From positions 117,400-181,399 of the forward strand of contig JAAOMT010000372.1 in NCBI GenBank assembly GCA_016748015.1: DNA of 64,000 nucleotides. The letters are read 5' to 3'. Source of the DNA: Geosiphon pyriformis. Its lineage: Eukaryota > Glomeromycota > Glomeromycetes > Archaeosporales > Geosiphonaceae. Position numbers and translations under genes: made by a program. Within the stretch, counting starts at the first letter, position 1. Each line of letters begins with the position of its first letter. The notes below the pieces were generated by a model that was not told the origin of the DNA, made no database searches, and worked only from the letters and a program-made list of their open reading frames with translations. Below are positions 32,770-44,397 of the stretch, one piece after another.

Positions 32770-33415
32770 ATTAGCTTGAGTATGCCTATTGCCATTGGTT
32801 TTTTTGCGATTTAGACTCAAGAGTACTGGTTCGAGTAAAACGGGAGAATCAATATAACGTTTAAAATATTATACCAAAAAGAAAACTATTGAAAAAAGCA
32901 ACCTTTTTATCAATTGTTATATATAATAGTCAATTCAAAAGAAATCATTATGTTTTTTAAAAAAAATTCCCAAATACAATTTATCACAAATTGTTTAATA
33001 CATCAATAAAAAATCAATTGATATTTTGAATTTAAAAACCAAAATTATTGACAATGAAAATATTTATTATTTTATAATTCAAATGTTACTTTTAACTGTT
33101 CAAGCCAATCAAACCTATTTTACAATATCATTTTTTTAAAGCTTTTACAAATTATAAAACTATAAAAATTTTTACAAAAATTTTTATATTTTAATATATT
33201 ATACTTATATTAAAATTAGTTTTAATTATAAAAGTATTCAATATTACAATACTGTTGATTTTTTTTTTGCTTAAAATATAGTTCAATTATTAATTATTTT
33301 TATACAATATAAATATCATATATTAAATATGAATTATGTACAATTGCATATAACCAGCTATTTTTTTAATTATTTTTGTTATTTTAAAAATTATATTATT
33401 ATATTTAAGTATTTT
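32770..33415. other. Intergenic region downstream of NOC2
   Basis: About 650 bp. The first 120 bp probably holds the NOC2 3' UTR; the rest is A+T-rich sequence without recognisable genes. AATATAATTT at 33416-33425 is a candidate target duplication of the LINE. Confidence 0.6.
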
Positions 33416-33563
33416 AATATAATTTTTTTATTTTTTTATTACATGTTTAAAGAGTGAAGCCCAATCACTATTTAGTACAAAAAGCCAAACTAAGAGGCTC
33501 AAACTAAACATGACTCATACACTTTTTACATGTGGCTAGCCACTCAGACCAGACAAGGCAACA

Positions 33564-34250
33564 CTACACACCTATATAAACCAATACATTACCACCCAAA
33601 CCAAAAAAAAAACCACACAGCCTCTGATGACTAAAGCAAACAGCAAAAGACTCAGTCAGACCAAGCAACCTAACAACACCATTAGACAAAACCGAAAACA
33701 CTCCATAAATAAGCCCAGAAATAACACTGCCATCATGAACCAAACCAGTCTTTTCCATCTTTATCTGGTGAATAGACCTCACCAACCACACTTTAGCACA
33801 ATATAATTCTACAACAAATCTCACAAAGTCAGTAATCCGAGCAATAGCCACCTTTTTATCATCTAAAACACTATATGTTTTCTTATACCACTCATTCAAC
33901 ACAAATCTTTTGCAAATCAAAGTGTACAGTCCAATGTTGACGGAACATTAAGATAAAACCCATAGCATGGCAGAAGCAAAAGATCTAGAAACACCAACCA
34001 AAACAGACCAATGAGCAGAAGCCTTAGCCAAAATCTCATCATAAACACCAGACTCATGAGTGCAAGTAAAAGAATGGTCAGAGAACTCCACACCACCACA
34101 CAACAAACACAACACACCAAGGTAACATCTGTCATACAACCTCTTCCTAACCACCACCAGCAATCTTCTGTGGACAGCCTTCATAAGATAAGTTCAAAAC
34201 ACTGAAAACTTACGACTAGTGAAACTGGTGAGCATATGAGAATCAGGATG
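33564..34250 (-). pseudogene. LINE C-terminal Cys/His domain
   Basis: The frame has LMKAVHRRLLVVVRKRLYDRCYLGVLCLLCGG followed by SDHSFTCTHE: C-x6-C-x2-C with later His/Cys, a probable zinc site seen at the end of many LINE ORF2 proteins. The rest (GFVLNEWYK-like, VRFVVELYCAKVWLVRSIHQ, VVRLLGLTESFAVCF) matches the plus-strand copy. Frameshift near 33920-33950. Confidence 0.75.
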
Positions 34251-34845
34251 TCACACCATTGCAGTGACAACCCAGTTTATGTGAACAATCATTGCATCCG
34301 GAACTACATTGAAACCAAGACCAGCTTCCCAACAAGCATAACAAACAGAACAAAAAATATCACTAACAAAATAATGGGCATTACTAGAGACAAAAGTATC
34401 TTCAGCAACCAGAAAGTGTTTATGCACTCCAGCCAACAAGGAAAAAGGAGACCCAGAGGCAGTCCCAGCAGCTAAGTTAGCCTCTACATTCTTAGAAACC
34501 TCAGAATAGCCCTTTACCTTAACCCAACTTACACTAAAATCTTTATCCTTAACCAAATTGAAAATATGACGCCTTTCTATCTAGCATTAATAACGAAAAT
34601 TGGGGGTAGCCAAAGACATCTCAGACACACAAGCATCAATAGCAGCCTGACTGTTAAGATGTAACACCACAGTACTCGAAAAAACAACACACTCCAAAGA
34701 CAAAACAATGGCCTGTAATTTGGCCATAGTAAATGACAAGAGACTTTGGACAGCAATGCCAACACTCAAATTCAAGGCTGAAAAATAAGCAGTGGCACTA
34801 TTGGCAACCTCAGCAGAACCAAAATTCTTTAAAGATTCATTCATA
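34251..34845 (-). pseudogene. LINE RNase H domain
   Basis: Blocks NSATAYFSALNLSVGIAVQ, TMAKLQAIVLSLECV, LHLNSQAAIDACVSEM, and in the next frame VKDKDFSVSWVKVKGYSEVSKNVEANLAAG. The plus-strand copy has LAELQA, SDSQTA and KGHSGVLGND, so here catalytic Glu, Asp, His and Asp are replaced by Lys, Asn, Tyr and Asn. All fit G-to-A or C-to-T changes. Confidence 0.8.
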
Positions 34846-35300
34846 AAAATCTCAAAAAAACCTGACTACTTGTTATGCAATCCATCCTTCACAGCAGAGA
34901 ACTCTCCAGACCCCAAAATGTCCAAACCAAGCAGCACAGCAGGATCAGCAAAACCAGAAGATAAGAAACCCTTATTCCTCAAAAACTCAGAAGAAACTGC
35001 AAACCAATGAGACACAAGACCATGCAAATCTAACCTCTTTCAATAGCAAAATGTTTTCTAATCCATCAACCCACCCTTTTTATCAAAAAGCCGATTACCA
35101 AAAGCGACACCAAAACACCTAAGAGAGATGACCAAATCAAAATACAGAGACTTCTCAAGAATAGTGAACATAAGAAAGTGACCAGAACTATAAAATGCAA
35201 TAGGGAGATTGTTCACCAGAGATAGCCCATTGTCCAAAAAAATCTTTACCAACCCAGCCAAAAAATTGTTTACTGGACTGACACGCAATCTGATGGGAAA

Positions 35301-36800
35301 CTACAGGAGATCTAAAAGAGCCCAACCAAGAACCTGCAAATCTAAAAATCCATGACTAAACAAATGCCCAAGAACACCAGAAACATTGGAAAACATTATT
35401 AAAGCAGCCACCTTTCCTTCAGACTGCACTTGTTCAAAAAGTTTCAGGTCATACAATAATAGATGATGCAAAGTAGCATCAGGAAAATCATGAAGAAGAC
35501 AAGCTTTAGATCTGAGACCCTTCCTAACTAAGACATTCCACTTGTGACAAACATTAGAAGAGACAAAACTAAACTGAATACGATAGCTGACAATAGGCTG
35601 TAGGACAGCCAAAACCAAATACAAGAACTGTTTGTCTGTAATCGTCTTTCTAAGTACAACATTGACAAAGAAATGCATATCTGCATAAGCCCTGGCAATA
35701 CTCAGCTTGGACAACCCTTCAGTTAACAAAAAAATACTCAGATAGTGATGAGCTTCACCCTTCTTAGCAATCAAAATTGGCTGACCACAAATACTCAGCT
35801 TAACAATCTTAACACTCTGATTTATGGGAATAGCCACTGTCTTCTCACTGTTGATAGAAATATTATTGATCATAAAAAACTCACTGGCAATATTCAATGC
35901 ATATTGAGTGGAAGCCTGACAATTTCCAACCCAGATTGTATCATCAACAAATGCACCAGCTAAAAAGTACAAAGTCAAACCACTACCACTCTCAATTCTG
36001 CCAGTTTTCGAAACAAACTTAGTATCAATTTGGTATCCACACAATTGTTCATGCCTCTTAACCTTACACAAAAGCAGATCATAAAAGATCCTCCACAGAA
36101 GAGGTGAAAAAACCTCACCCTGATCTAGTCCATCATGTACCTTGTAATCACCAGATAGACCAAAGTCAGTTATTACCCTGTTAATTCTATCTTTGTAAAT
36201 ACCACCAAAAAACCTAATGAACTTCTTACACATCTTGATACACCACAAGCTAGCCCTCAAATAGTACCACCTAACTGAATCATAAGCCTTCTGCATATCC
36301 TGCAAAACCAACCAAATCTCTCAATTTTTTTCAAGAGCATCTTCAACCACTGAGTCGACAGTAAACACCAGAGATTGTGTAGATGTACCTTTCAACACCG
36401 AAAAATTGTCATCCTGAAGAATGTCAAACTTGCTGCAAGCCACCAAAATATGATCAGACAGAATCTTAGACAGAATTTTCCTGGCAGTTTCAATCAAAGC
36501 AATGGACTGAGTGTTCATAAAAACCTCATCCCAGTCATAAGGCTTAGGGATCATTGAAACCCACACTCTTTTCCACAAAACAGGCATCACACCAGCAGTC
36601 AAACACACATTAAATAGTGCTAATATGCACCCCAAAACTACCTCACCACCATGTTTTTACAACTTATTCAGAATACCAGACAAACCAGCAGTCTTGTTAT
36701 CAGACAGACCACTAATGACAGAAAGCAACTCACTCATGTCAACTTTGTGCATAACCCCAGAAAAAGCATCATCTTAAACATAGCTTAATGGTGCATACTA
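35301..36800 (-). pseudogene. LINE reverse transcriptase
   Basis: In order: FNVCLTAGVMPVLWKRVWVSMIPKP, SIALIETARKILSKILSDHI, an in-frame stop near 36318, LQDMQKAYDSVRWYYLRAS (palm; the usual Asp is retained in MQKAYDSV), GLDQGEVFSPLLWRIFYDLLL, and YFLAGAFVDDTIWVG with the FxDD active site. The thumb follows to 35301. The upstream part to 36800 contains three stops. It would prime on nicked target DNA. Confidence 0.88.
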
Positions 36801-37530
36801 CTGAGCCCAAAGATCAGGAATCACTGCATGCACTGATTGTTTTCTTGTCCATCCTTCCATTATTTTGTCCACATTTGCCTTCACCTCTTTAGGCTCCAAA
36901 ACCAATTCATCATCAACCATCAGGTGATCCAACACTACCTTGTGAAAGGGTCTGTCCAACACACTCCTGATCATACTACTTTTGTCTGAACAGAAATTTT
37001 TCATGTGCCTATTAATTGCCTTCCTAATAGAAGCTTCCTCAACAAACCTCGACTCCAACATCTTTGCCTTCCTGTAATCTTTGTGGACCAACGACAAATG
37101 CTTTACAATAACAACAGATTTGACACCCAAGCTAATCAAGTCTCTGAAGGCACAAGCCTTGGCATTATCCAGAGTTAACCACTTACTCACAAGAAGATCA
37201 ACATCAAACAAACCACCAGAGCAAAATTTCTTGACAATCTTGACCACCAACAATTCCAAACCAAAAAACTTGGAAGAATGTCTGTTTTTCAAACACCCAA
37301 ATTTGCTGAACCAATGTCTTGAAAACATCTCATCTGCAGATCCTAATACAGTTTCCTATAACATCACCCACATAGCATCCACATTATCACGTGCTTCAGC
37401 ACCAGAGAACACATTACCCAATGACAAGATTTTTGCTAAGGAGAGATCCCTAAACTTAGTCTATTTAGCACTGTTAGCATCTTTGAACTTGAATTTCCAA
37501 TGATCCCTATTCACTTGCTTGTACAAGCTA
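36798..37530 (-). pseudogene. LINE linker between endonuclease and RT
   Basis: The open frame 36798-37328 (MFSRHWFSKFGCLKNRHSSKFFG to VHAVIPDLWAQ) has the helix-rich character of LINE ORF2 linkers. It contains a Lys/Arg-rich helix (KDYRKAKMLESRFVEEASI). No catalytic motif; 37330-37530 is the same region with stops. Confidence 0.65.
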
Positions 37531-37535
37531 TTCAA

Positions 37536-38294
37536 TTAAACATTCAGGAGCCCACCCAAACCAATTAACACCATAACTGTCCTGTGATTAGTGTCAAAAA
37601 AATCTGAAACAGAGACTGTCTGATGACCAACAACAGCAGAAAACAAGCTGCCACTAACAAAAATGTAATCAATTGTCTTCACAACCCCTCTTGAATTGCT
37701 CCATGTATGAGAACCAACTGAATAATAACCGCCAAATGAATTGACCAAACCCAAATCCAAACAGAACTTGAAACTCACACTTCTATCAGATCCATTCTCA
37801 TTGAAGTCTCCACCTAAGACAACATGAGTGCTGGAGTTGACAGCTTTTGTAATGAGAGAGTTAATCTCAGAAGCCTGACCAAATCTAGCTCCAGAAGAGG
37901 CACCAGCATATAATTCCAAAAGAGTAACTGAAAGCTTGCCTTTAAATAAGAGCTGAACAGAAACAACTCTATCTGGAACCTTCTCTACCTTAGAAACATG
38001 ATAAGCCAAGAAATTGTCCATGATTATAGCAACATCAACACCAATAAAACTTTTATCCAATTCTGAAGAAAAAATTCACACTCCATTAAACTTATTCGCA
38101 ATCTATGGTCTAGTAGAAGACCTTAACTTTGTTTTTATGATGAATGAGACCAAATTGCCAGAATCTTGATGCCAACATACAACATCCTCCTGCTTGGTAG
38201 GGACATTGATTCCATGAACATTACACATAGCAAATTTCCAAACCAGACCACTTATTGGGATAAATGAGGTAAAGAGGGACCCAAACCAGAACAC
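37536..38294 (-). pseudogene. LINE APE-type endonuclease
   Basis: This domain nicks target DNA. It shows WKFAMCNVHGINVPTKQEDV, then SFIIKTKLRSS where E-T-K-L is expected (Glu to Lys), DNFLAYHVSKVE, THVVLGGDFNENGSD, GSHTWSNSRGVVKTIDYIFVS and SDFFDTNHRTVMV with the terminal His. A stop at about 38103 and the lost Glu make it inactive. Confidence 0.85.
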
Positions 38295-38767
38295 AAGAGA
38301 TTCAATTTTGCCAAAACAGAACTGACTGAAGCCTCTATAGCTGACATTTTAGACTCCAAGCCACCTATCTTGGTGGTCAGAATCTTTGAACTATTTGAAT
38401 TAAAACCAGTACCTAACTCAACACTCGAGGGAAGGAGAGAGGACAAAGCCAACACACTATCTAAAGCCATATCCGAATCCAAAACAGGAGCCACTGGCAC
38501 AAAGCTGTACCAGAAGATGATATTATGGGCACCAATTCAATAAAACTCAATTTTCTAAGAATACCAGAAATCTTGTTAGCCAGAAGTTTAAGAGATTGCT
38601 CCAAAGATGCCAAATAAGCAACCAAGAGAGACTTATTAAATAGGAAAAAGAGAGCACCACCACCCAACCCTGAAGCACCAGACAAAGAGAAACCTAAACC
38701 ACAACCAAAGCCAGAAAGAAAGCTACTTAAAAAGAAAGCAAAAGAGACTACTTGAGCCCACAATTTG
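38252..38767 (-). pseudogene. LINE 5' region, polar/coiled-coil-like ORF start
   Basis: Frames 38461-38763 and 38252-38500 encode a Gly/Ser-rich start (GFGCGLGFSLSGASGLGG), a Leu-rich helix (LLVAYLASLEQSLKLLANKI), a Ser-rich linker, then ILTTKIGGLESKMSAIEASVSSVLAKLNLLC, a probable coiled coil. A frameshift near 38480 separates them. It may be the ORF1-like or N-terminal part. Confidence 0.6.
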
Positions 38768-38779
38768 CCAATATAATTT

Positions 38780-39209
38780 AAAAATAAATAAAAATATTAT
38801 TAAATTCTAAATAAAAAAAAATCTTTCAAGAAAATATTTAAAATTATAAAAATAATTATTAATAATTTAATAATTTAATAACCAATTTAAACATATAAAA
38901 CATTAATTAATTAGTTTAAAATAATAATAAAAATAAAAATAAATAAATATTTTTACATACATAATTAATTATTTAAGTTAATTAAAACTATATTATATTA
39001 AATCCACAAAAATAACTTATTTAAAACAATTATTTTATATATAATTACAACATTATTATTATTATTAAAAACCAAACTAATTATTTAAATATTAGTTTTA
39101 TTTATATTAAATTTAATATTAAAAATTAAAAATTTTAATTATTATTATTAATAAACTTTTATTATAATTTTTTTTTATTAACAAATACAGCCCAATTATT
39201 ACTTAAAAA
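38780..39209. other. A+T-rich spacer between two LINE copies
   Basis: 430 bp of nearly pure A/T sequence with AATAAT and TTAAA runs. No gene or repeat border seen. Confidence 0.7.
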
Positions 39210-39217
39210 CATATAAT

Positions 39218-40405
39218 AGTGTTCGGGGTTTGGTGTCATCTACTTTGGCAGAATTGCAGGCTATAGTGTTGGCTCTGGAGTGTGTATTTGTGGCTTGCTT
39301 TGTTTGTCTGTTTTCAGACAGTCAGACAGCCTTGGATGCTTGCATGTCAGAGGTTGACTTGGTGTATCCTGACTTTCACAATCAGTACTGGGTCGAGTGC
39401 TGACATATTAGGAATGTTATTTACAGTAAGAATTTAAGGGTTAGCTGGCACAAGATTAAGGGTCACTCTGGTGTATTGGGGAATGATTGAGCTGACAGCA
39501 TTACTAATGCTGCAACTCTCTATAATTGGTTTCTCCCTCCTTGTGTTGATGAACGTTTTTTGTTGGCAGATAATGATATTGTGTCTGGTAATTCTAAACA
39601 CTTTGTTCAAAACGTTTTTCATGCTGTTTGTCGGGCACGTTGGAAGGTCGGTTCCAGTTTTGGGTTTCTACCTAGAGATTTGTACTTGGATGTTGATTGG
39701 CCTAGTTCTTTTAGGGTTTGGCATCCTGATTTGCATATGGCAACAGGTTTCACCAGCAGGCGCACCACTAATGTTCGTACTTACTTAATGAAGACTTTGT
39801 ACCATTGGCTTCCCGTGGCTGTTCGAAAGCATATTTATGATAGATGTTACCCAAGTGTTCTGTGTCTGTATTGTGGTGAGATGGAGGTATCTGATCATGT
39901 GTTTTCTTATGTAATTGATGATTCAGCTCATTGTGGGGTTTTGGAATCCTGTATGTCTTCTTGGAAGACAATTTCTGGTCTTTCTCTCTCTTTTTTTAAT
40001 GTATTGCAGCTGCTGTTGACCTGTGCTTCAGATTTCTTAGTGTTCTCAGCTCTTTACAAGGGTTTTGTTTTCAGAGGATGGTTTCGAGAGGCTGTTTCTG
40101 TCTTCCATGATCCCAAGGTTGCTGGCATTAAGATTACTGATTTTGTATACTCTCTTTATGTCACTTTCAGGAATAACATTTGGTTGGTCTGTGCCAAGCA
40201 TCACACATACATAGAAAAGAATGGCCTGATTCCAGTGGATGGCTCAATTCCTGTCTTGGTTTCTGGTTTGGTTTTGAGGTTTTCAGGTGGTGTGGTTAAA
40301 TTGCTTGGTATTGCTGAAGCTTTTGGTGTCCATTTTGGTTTTTGCAAATCTTGTTCATTTTTCTTAGATATTGGTGACTCGATTTCTGTTAATATAGATG
40401 TGTAG
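39218..40405 (+). pseudogene. LINE RNase H and Cys/His C-terminus, truncated
   Basis: The frame runs VRGLVSSTLAELQAIVLALECV, LFSDSQTALDACMSE, a stop within VEC-HIRN (about 39403), SWHKIKGHSGVLGND, a stop before ADSITNAA (39487), then open from 39560 to 40405: FTSRRTTNVRTYLMKTLYHWLP, IYDRCYPSVLCLYCGEMEVSDHVF (Cys/His domain), and a long tail to SISVNIDV. Catalytic Glu, Asp and His of RNase H remain, but its first Asp is lost with the truncated 5' part. Confidence 0.85.
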
Positions 40406-40540
40406 TGTTGTCCTGACTGGCTCGAGTGGCTGGTCACATGTAAAAAGTGCATGATTCACGCTTAGTTTAGATTATTTCTTTGATGTATAGTTCTAAGTTG
40501 CATTTGGACTTCACTCATTAAATATAAAAAAAAAAAAAAA
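39218..40540 (+). mobile_element. 5'-truncated LINE copy with poly(A) tail
   Basis: 1.3-kb 3' end of a LINE related to the 33426-38769 element, ending in 14 A (40527-40540). CATATAAT is present at 39210-39217 and 40541-40548, a clear target duplication. Truncation falls within the RNase H. Few defects, so it is a younger insertion than the minus-strand copy. Confidence 0.92.
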
Positions 40541-40548
40541 CATATAAT

Positions 40549-41055
40549 CATACAAAATCTTATATTAAGTATGGTTTATGCTTTTTCTATATATGACCAG
40601 TTATTTAAACCAATTAAGATAACACTATACACCTAAATTACCTATTACAAAAAAGTTGCATAAAAAACCAAATTGCGCACTAATTAAACAAAGATATAGA
40701 TTAAAGCAAATATGAATGTTTAGCTTGATGCCAAAATTATAAATCATTTTATGAAACCACACAGAAACTAAACCAATCATAGCCAAAATCATAAATCTAT
40801 TATGTAATAATAAGCTATGTTTCTCATAATATGCTTTTAATTTGGCTGTTAATAGTTATATAACAGATTTGTGACTCTTAATAAAATGCTAAACCAAATT
40901 AATAACTAATGATCTATTATTTAATTTATCTTCTAATAAACTTGCCATTTCAATTGCTTAATTTTTTATTACAAAATTTTTAACTAATAATATATATAAA
41001 CAATTAGAAAATTCAGCTTTATGAAATAAATAGATTACTATACAGTTAAAAATAC
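40549..41055. other. A+T-rich spacer before C3
   Basis: About 500 bp. The sequence has slightly more C than the other spacers (ACCAAATTGCGCACTAATT), so it could be an old decayed repeat, but I cannot assign it. No ORF of note. Confidence 0.5.
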
Positions 41056-41697
41056 TGTTATAGTTGAAACCCATAATTTTTATTAGTTATCACATGTATT
41101 AGTTACTAATATCATATAATTAGCCATTCTATTTTTAGATAGTGATCATTGACCTGATCAATGACCTGACCATTGACCACTTTCAATAGCTATATAAGCA
41201 ATGAGTCTCTTAACTGTAGAAAATCATCTCTTAGACAAGAATCAAATAAATAAAAATAACAACTTTCATCTCAATCACTCTCTTATCGCTAATTTCTCTT
41301 TTCCTACCTTTAAGTATCTGAACATCTTAGGATAAAAGATTACTTGTTGGCCTTTTCTTAACGTATATAATTGTAGCATTTGAAAATTATTTGAATAAAT
41401 GTGACTGAAAAGCACAAGTTGATACCTGATATTGAATTCTAAGAGTGTTGACATGAGGCATAGAATTATACCAGTGGTAATCAATTGTTGACAGTATGAA
41501 CTATCCCTCTACCTTCAAATTCCCCAGTTACCTTTGAAAAAAATAGCGACTGAAATATTTTATGAGACTGATTTCGCACATTGAATCCATACTCATTCAA
41601 TTCACTTTTTAAAGTTGAATCCTCTTTGATTATTTTCATTATCCTACAATTCTGTTCTCCCTTGTTATCTATTAGCTTGTTACTTCAACCCATAACA
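41056..41697 (+). repeat. Family C 5' LTR of C3
   Basis: 642 bp, TGTTAT to ATAACA. Only about three 12-bp U3 units (41146-41180) precede TATATAAG at 41191. The 3' LTR has seven, which accounts for most of its extra length. Confidence 0.92.
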
Positions 41698-41703
41698 TAA
41701 AAA

Positions 41704-41720
41704 TAGTGCTCCCTGTGAGG
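41704..41720 (+). promoter_or_regulatory. Primer-binding site of C3
   Basis: TAGTGCTCCCTGTGAGG six bases after the LTR; C5 has TGG at the start, so one G-to-A change has hit the CCA-pairing base. Confidence 0.7.
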
Positions 41721-41749
41721 TTGTCAAAATTCACTTGTTTTTTTATTGT

Positions 41750-43292
41750 ATGGGTGATTATTCATACCTACCACAACAATCAGCAGAATACTTTGAAGCA
41801 TACAACAGAAACAATCTAGACTTTATTGAACTCAATCCTTTGCCATCTTGCTTGATTTGCTTCCCTCTTAAAAAACAATCTAGTAGACAATTCCAAGACT
41901 TTTGGAACTGGTTCCTGAATGAGCATTTAGCTGAAACCTATACAGCCTACACAATTTATTACTTTGACCAAACTTACTTTAAAAACAACTTTGAAGAAAG
42001 AAACAATAATATCAATCAGCTCTTATACTCAGCAACCTTTGAACAACAACCTTCTGAATTCGAATATCTAAATCACCAAATTCACATCTGGATTGCTGCC
42101 CATCAATCAGCTAAAACCTCTTTTGAAACAGAAGAAAAAAGTTACCAAACTGGTCCTATTTTTGATTTCTTCCCAAGTGATTCAAATCATTCCACTCAAA
42201 CAGTAACTCCTGAACCAATAGCCCAAGATCCAATGCAAGCAAACATCCTAGCCGCCCTCCAAGGCATACAAACTGCTTTGGGGCGAAGAAACAACACCCC
42301 ATTACCATTATTCAGAAATGATGCACAAGATCCAATTGAATAGTTAGACAATTTTGAAAGAGCAGCTACTGCCAACCAATATGATAATGAGTACAAGTTC
42401 CAAATTATTGGTGGCTACCTTCAAGGCTCTCCTGCCACATGGTTTTCACAAAAAACCAATGCCAATGTCCAGCACAGAATTATCAGATGGACACCAGCAG
42501 ATACAGGAAAAAACAATACCTCTTTTACTACCCAGTTTGAAAACAAGTTCAGAACTCCAATCTTAATATCTAAATGGCGCATGAAACTGGAAAGAAGAAT
42601 CCAAGATCCTGGTAAAGTTGTAATCAAATATGCCAAAGCAATCAGAAAGTTAATCAAGCAAGTAGACTCTAGAAGGAACTGGACAGAAGAACAAAAGATT
42701 CACTTCTTTACAAAAAAATTGAGAACTGACTTATCTTATGCTCTTTGGCCTCTTTTGGCTCTGAAAGACAACCCTACAATAGATATGGCTATTGAACTCA
42801 TCCAAAGAATTGAAGATAACCAAAGGATGCATCTGGGATTCACACTTTCAGTTTTCGCTCCTGCTATTATTATAGCCCCTGCTCCTTAAGTAGCTGCTAC
42901 TTTTTTTGCTGCCCAAACCCAAGACCCAAATGAACAATTGATAGATAGACTCACAGCTAACCTTGCTCGGTTATTAGAACCATTGGCACAAACAGTCAGA
43001 GATAACCAGCAACCACCAAAACCTAGATATAAATTTTGTTTTAACCAGCCCCAGCAATCTCCCTATCAAAGACAGCAAAATTGTGGCCCACCTGTGTACT
43101 ATCATTGTGGATTAACTGGACATTATTCAAGAGATTGTAACAATCCTTCACTGTCTTCTCCAGCTCCCAGAAACAATAACAACCAAAACAACAAACCCAA
43201 CAACAACAACAATGTCCCCAATCAAAGACCCAATCATGCCAACATCAATTTCTTTAAAGAGGATCCTCTAATTGAAGCCACTATTTATTAGC
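41750..43292 (+). pseudogene. C3 Gag
   Basis: MGDYSYLPQQSAEYFEAYN starts at 41750; an in-frame upstream Met at 41735 is less likely because other copies begin MGDYSYL. The frame stops with TAG at 42341-42343, where other copies have TGA, then resumes LDNFERAATANQYDNEYKFQI in the same frame. Further defects include a frameshift near 42570 and TAA at about 42887. The knuckle is YYHCGLTGHYSRDC: its first Cys is Tyr, which should prevent zinc binding. Confidence 0.87.
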
Positions 43293-43389
43293 CTTTAAAC
43301 TGGTAGGCGCATCTCCAAAGAGTGAGAGTGCAAGCCAACCAGAAAAAAACCTCTTTTATGCTTTTAACTTAACTGATGATAACCATGAC

Positions 43390-44397
43390 ATGGATGAACT
43401 AGCAATCAACACCTCAGAACCAACCAGAAAGAAGAAAAAATCCAAGGTTGATTTTGTTCTAGACCTCAACAAAGCCTCAACTTCTGCTGCTGATAACAAT
43501 GAACCACCAAAGGCTAAAGTTTTTAAGAATCCTTCCAAGTTGGAACTCCCAGAAATTGTACAAAAATCTGGATCCTATTCCATTGTCAAAGATCTTATGA
43601 AAACCCCAGCACATATTACCTTTGGCCAGTTAATGATCTACCCACAGTTCAGAAAGAATCTTCGCAAATCCTTGATTCTAAAGAAGAAGACACCAAAAAC
43701 CAACAAGTGTCTTCACCAAGCTGAACTTGCTGACAATAGCAATGTCACCCCTCTGATTTGTAAAGCCCAAGTGGCTGAATACTTCATTGACTTAATTCTA
43801 GACAGTGGATCATCTGTTAGTGTCATTGCCAAACACTTCTTGGAAGCAATTGGTAGAAAGATTAATGAACCTTCCACCAGACCAATGACCAATGTACATG
43901 GTGACAAAAAGAAAAGACTGGGTATTGCCAAAGCTGTTCCTGTCCACATCAATGGAATCAGCATTGAAACTGACATAGAAGTTTGTGAAGCCAAAGAATA
44001 CACCATCATTGTTGGCAATGAATGGCTCAAGAAAGCAAAAGCTTTGCTTGATTATGAACTTTGTGAATTAACCATCAGATGTGATGAGAAACCCATTGTG
44101 GTTAAGTGTTGCCATTGGACAACTTCCCCAGTACTCAAACAAAACCAAGAAGAAGAACAATCAGATGAATCAGATGATGAAGAAAGCAATGAAAAAAAAG
44201 AACAAGAAAAGCAAGAAGAAACTGCTGAACTCACCTATATCACCTTCACTAGCAATGACAAACCACTGGACAATGTTAAAGCAGACAAAAAAGGAATTAT
44301 TGTAAATGGCAAGCTGATCTGCTGGCCTTATTATGATATTCTTAGAAGAACCTTTGAAAGAAAACCTGGCAAGAAAGCCAAATACAGTTTTTGGTAG
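43390..44397 (+). pseudogene. C3 protease, acidic linker, start of Cys-cluster
   Basis: An open 335-codon run: MDELAINTSEPTRKKKKSKVDFV, a region VQKSGSYSIVKDLMKTPAHITFGQLM, then AEYFIDLILDSGSSVSVIAKHFLEAIGRKI with the intact protease loop DSG. The acidic linker (EEEQSDESDDEESNEKKE) and KLICWPYYDILRRTFERKPGKKAKYSFW follow, ending at a TAG for Trp. It would be part of the Gag-Pol precursor. Confidence 0.85.

Larger units (their letters stand above)
33426..38769 (-). mobile_element. LINE-type non-LTR retrotransposon, near full length, inactivated
   Basis: 5.3-kb element on the minus strand: polar N-terminal region, APE-type endonuclease, RT, RNase H and a C-terminal Cys/His domain, ending in a short A-rich tail (T-run 33426-33439 on the plus strand). 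AATATAATTT occurs at 33416-33425 and 38770-38779, a likely 10-bp target duplication, though the A+T-rich setting weakens this. Many in-frame stops come from G-to-A or C-to-T changes. The plus-strand LINE at 39218-40540 is a related, truncated copy. Confidence 0.9.

Noticed and set aside
34236-34475. Plus-strand frames within the LINE
   Set aside because: Antisense shadows of the RNase H and Cys/His parts of the minus-strand LINE.
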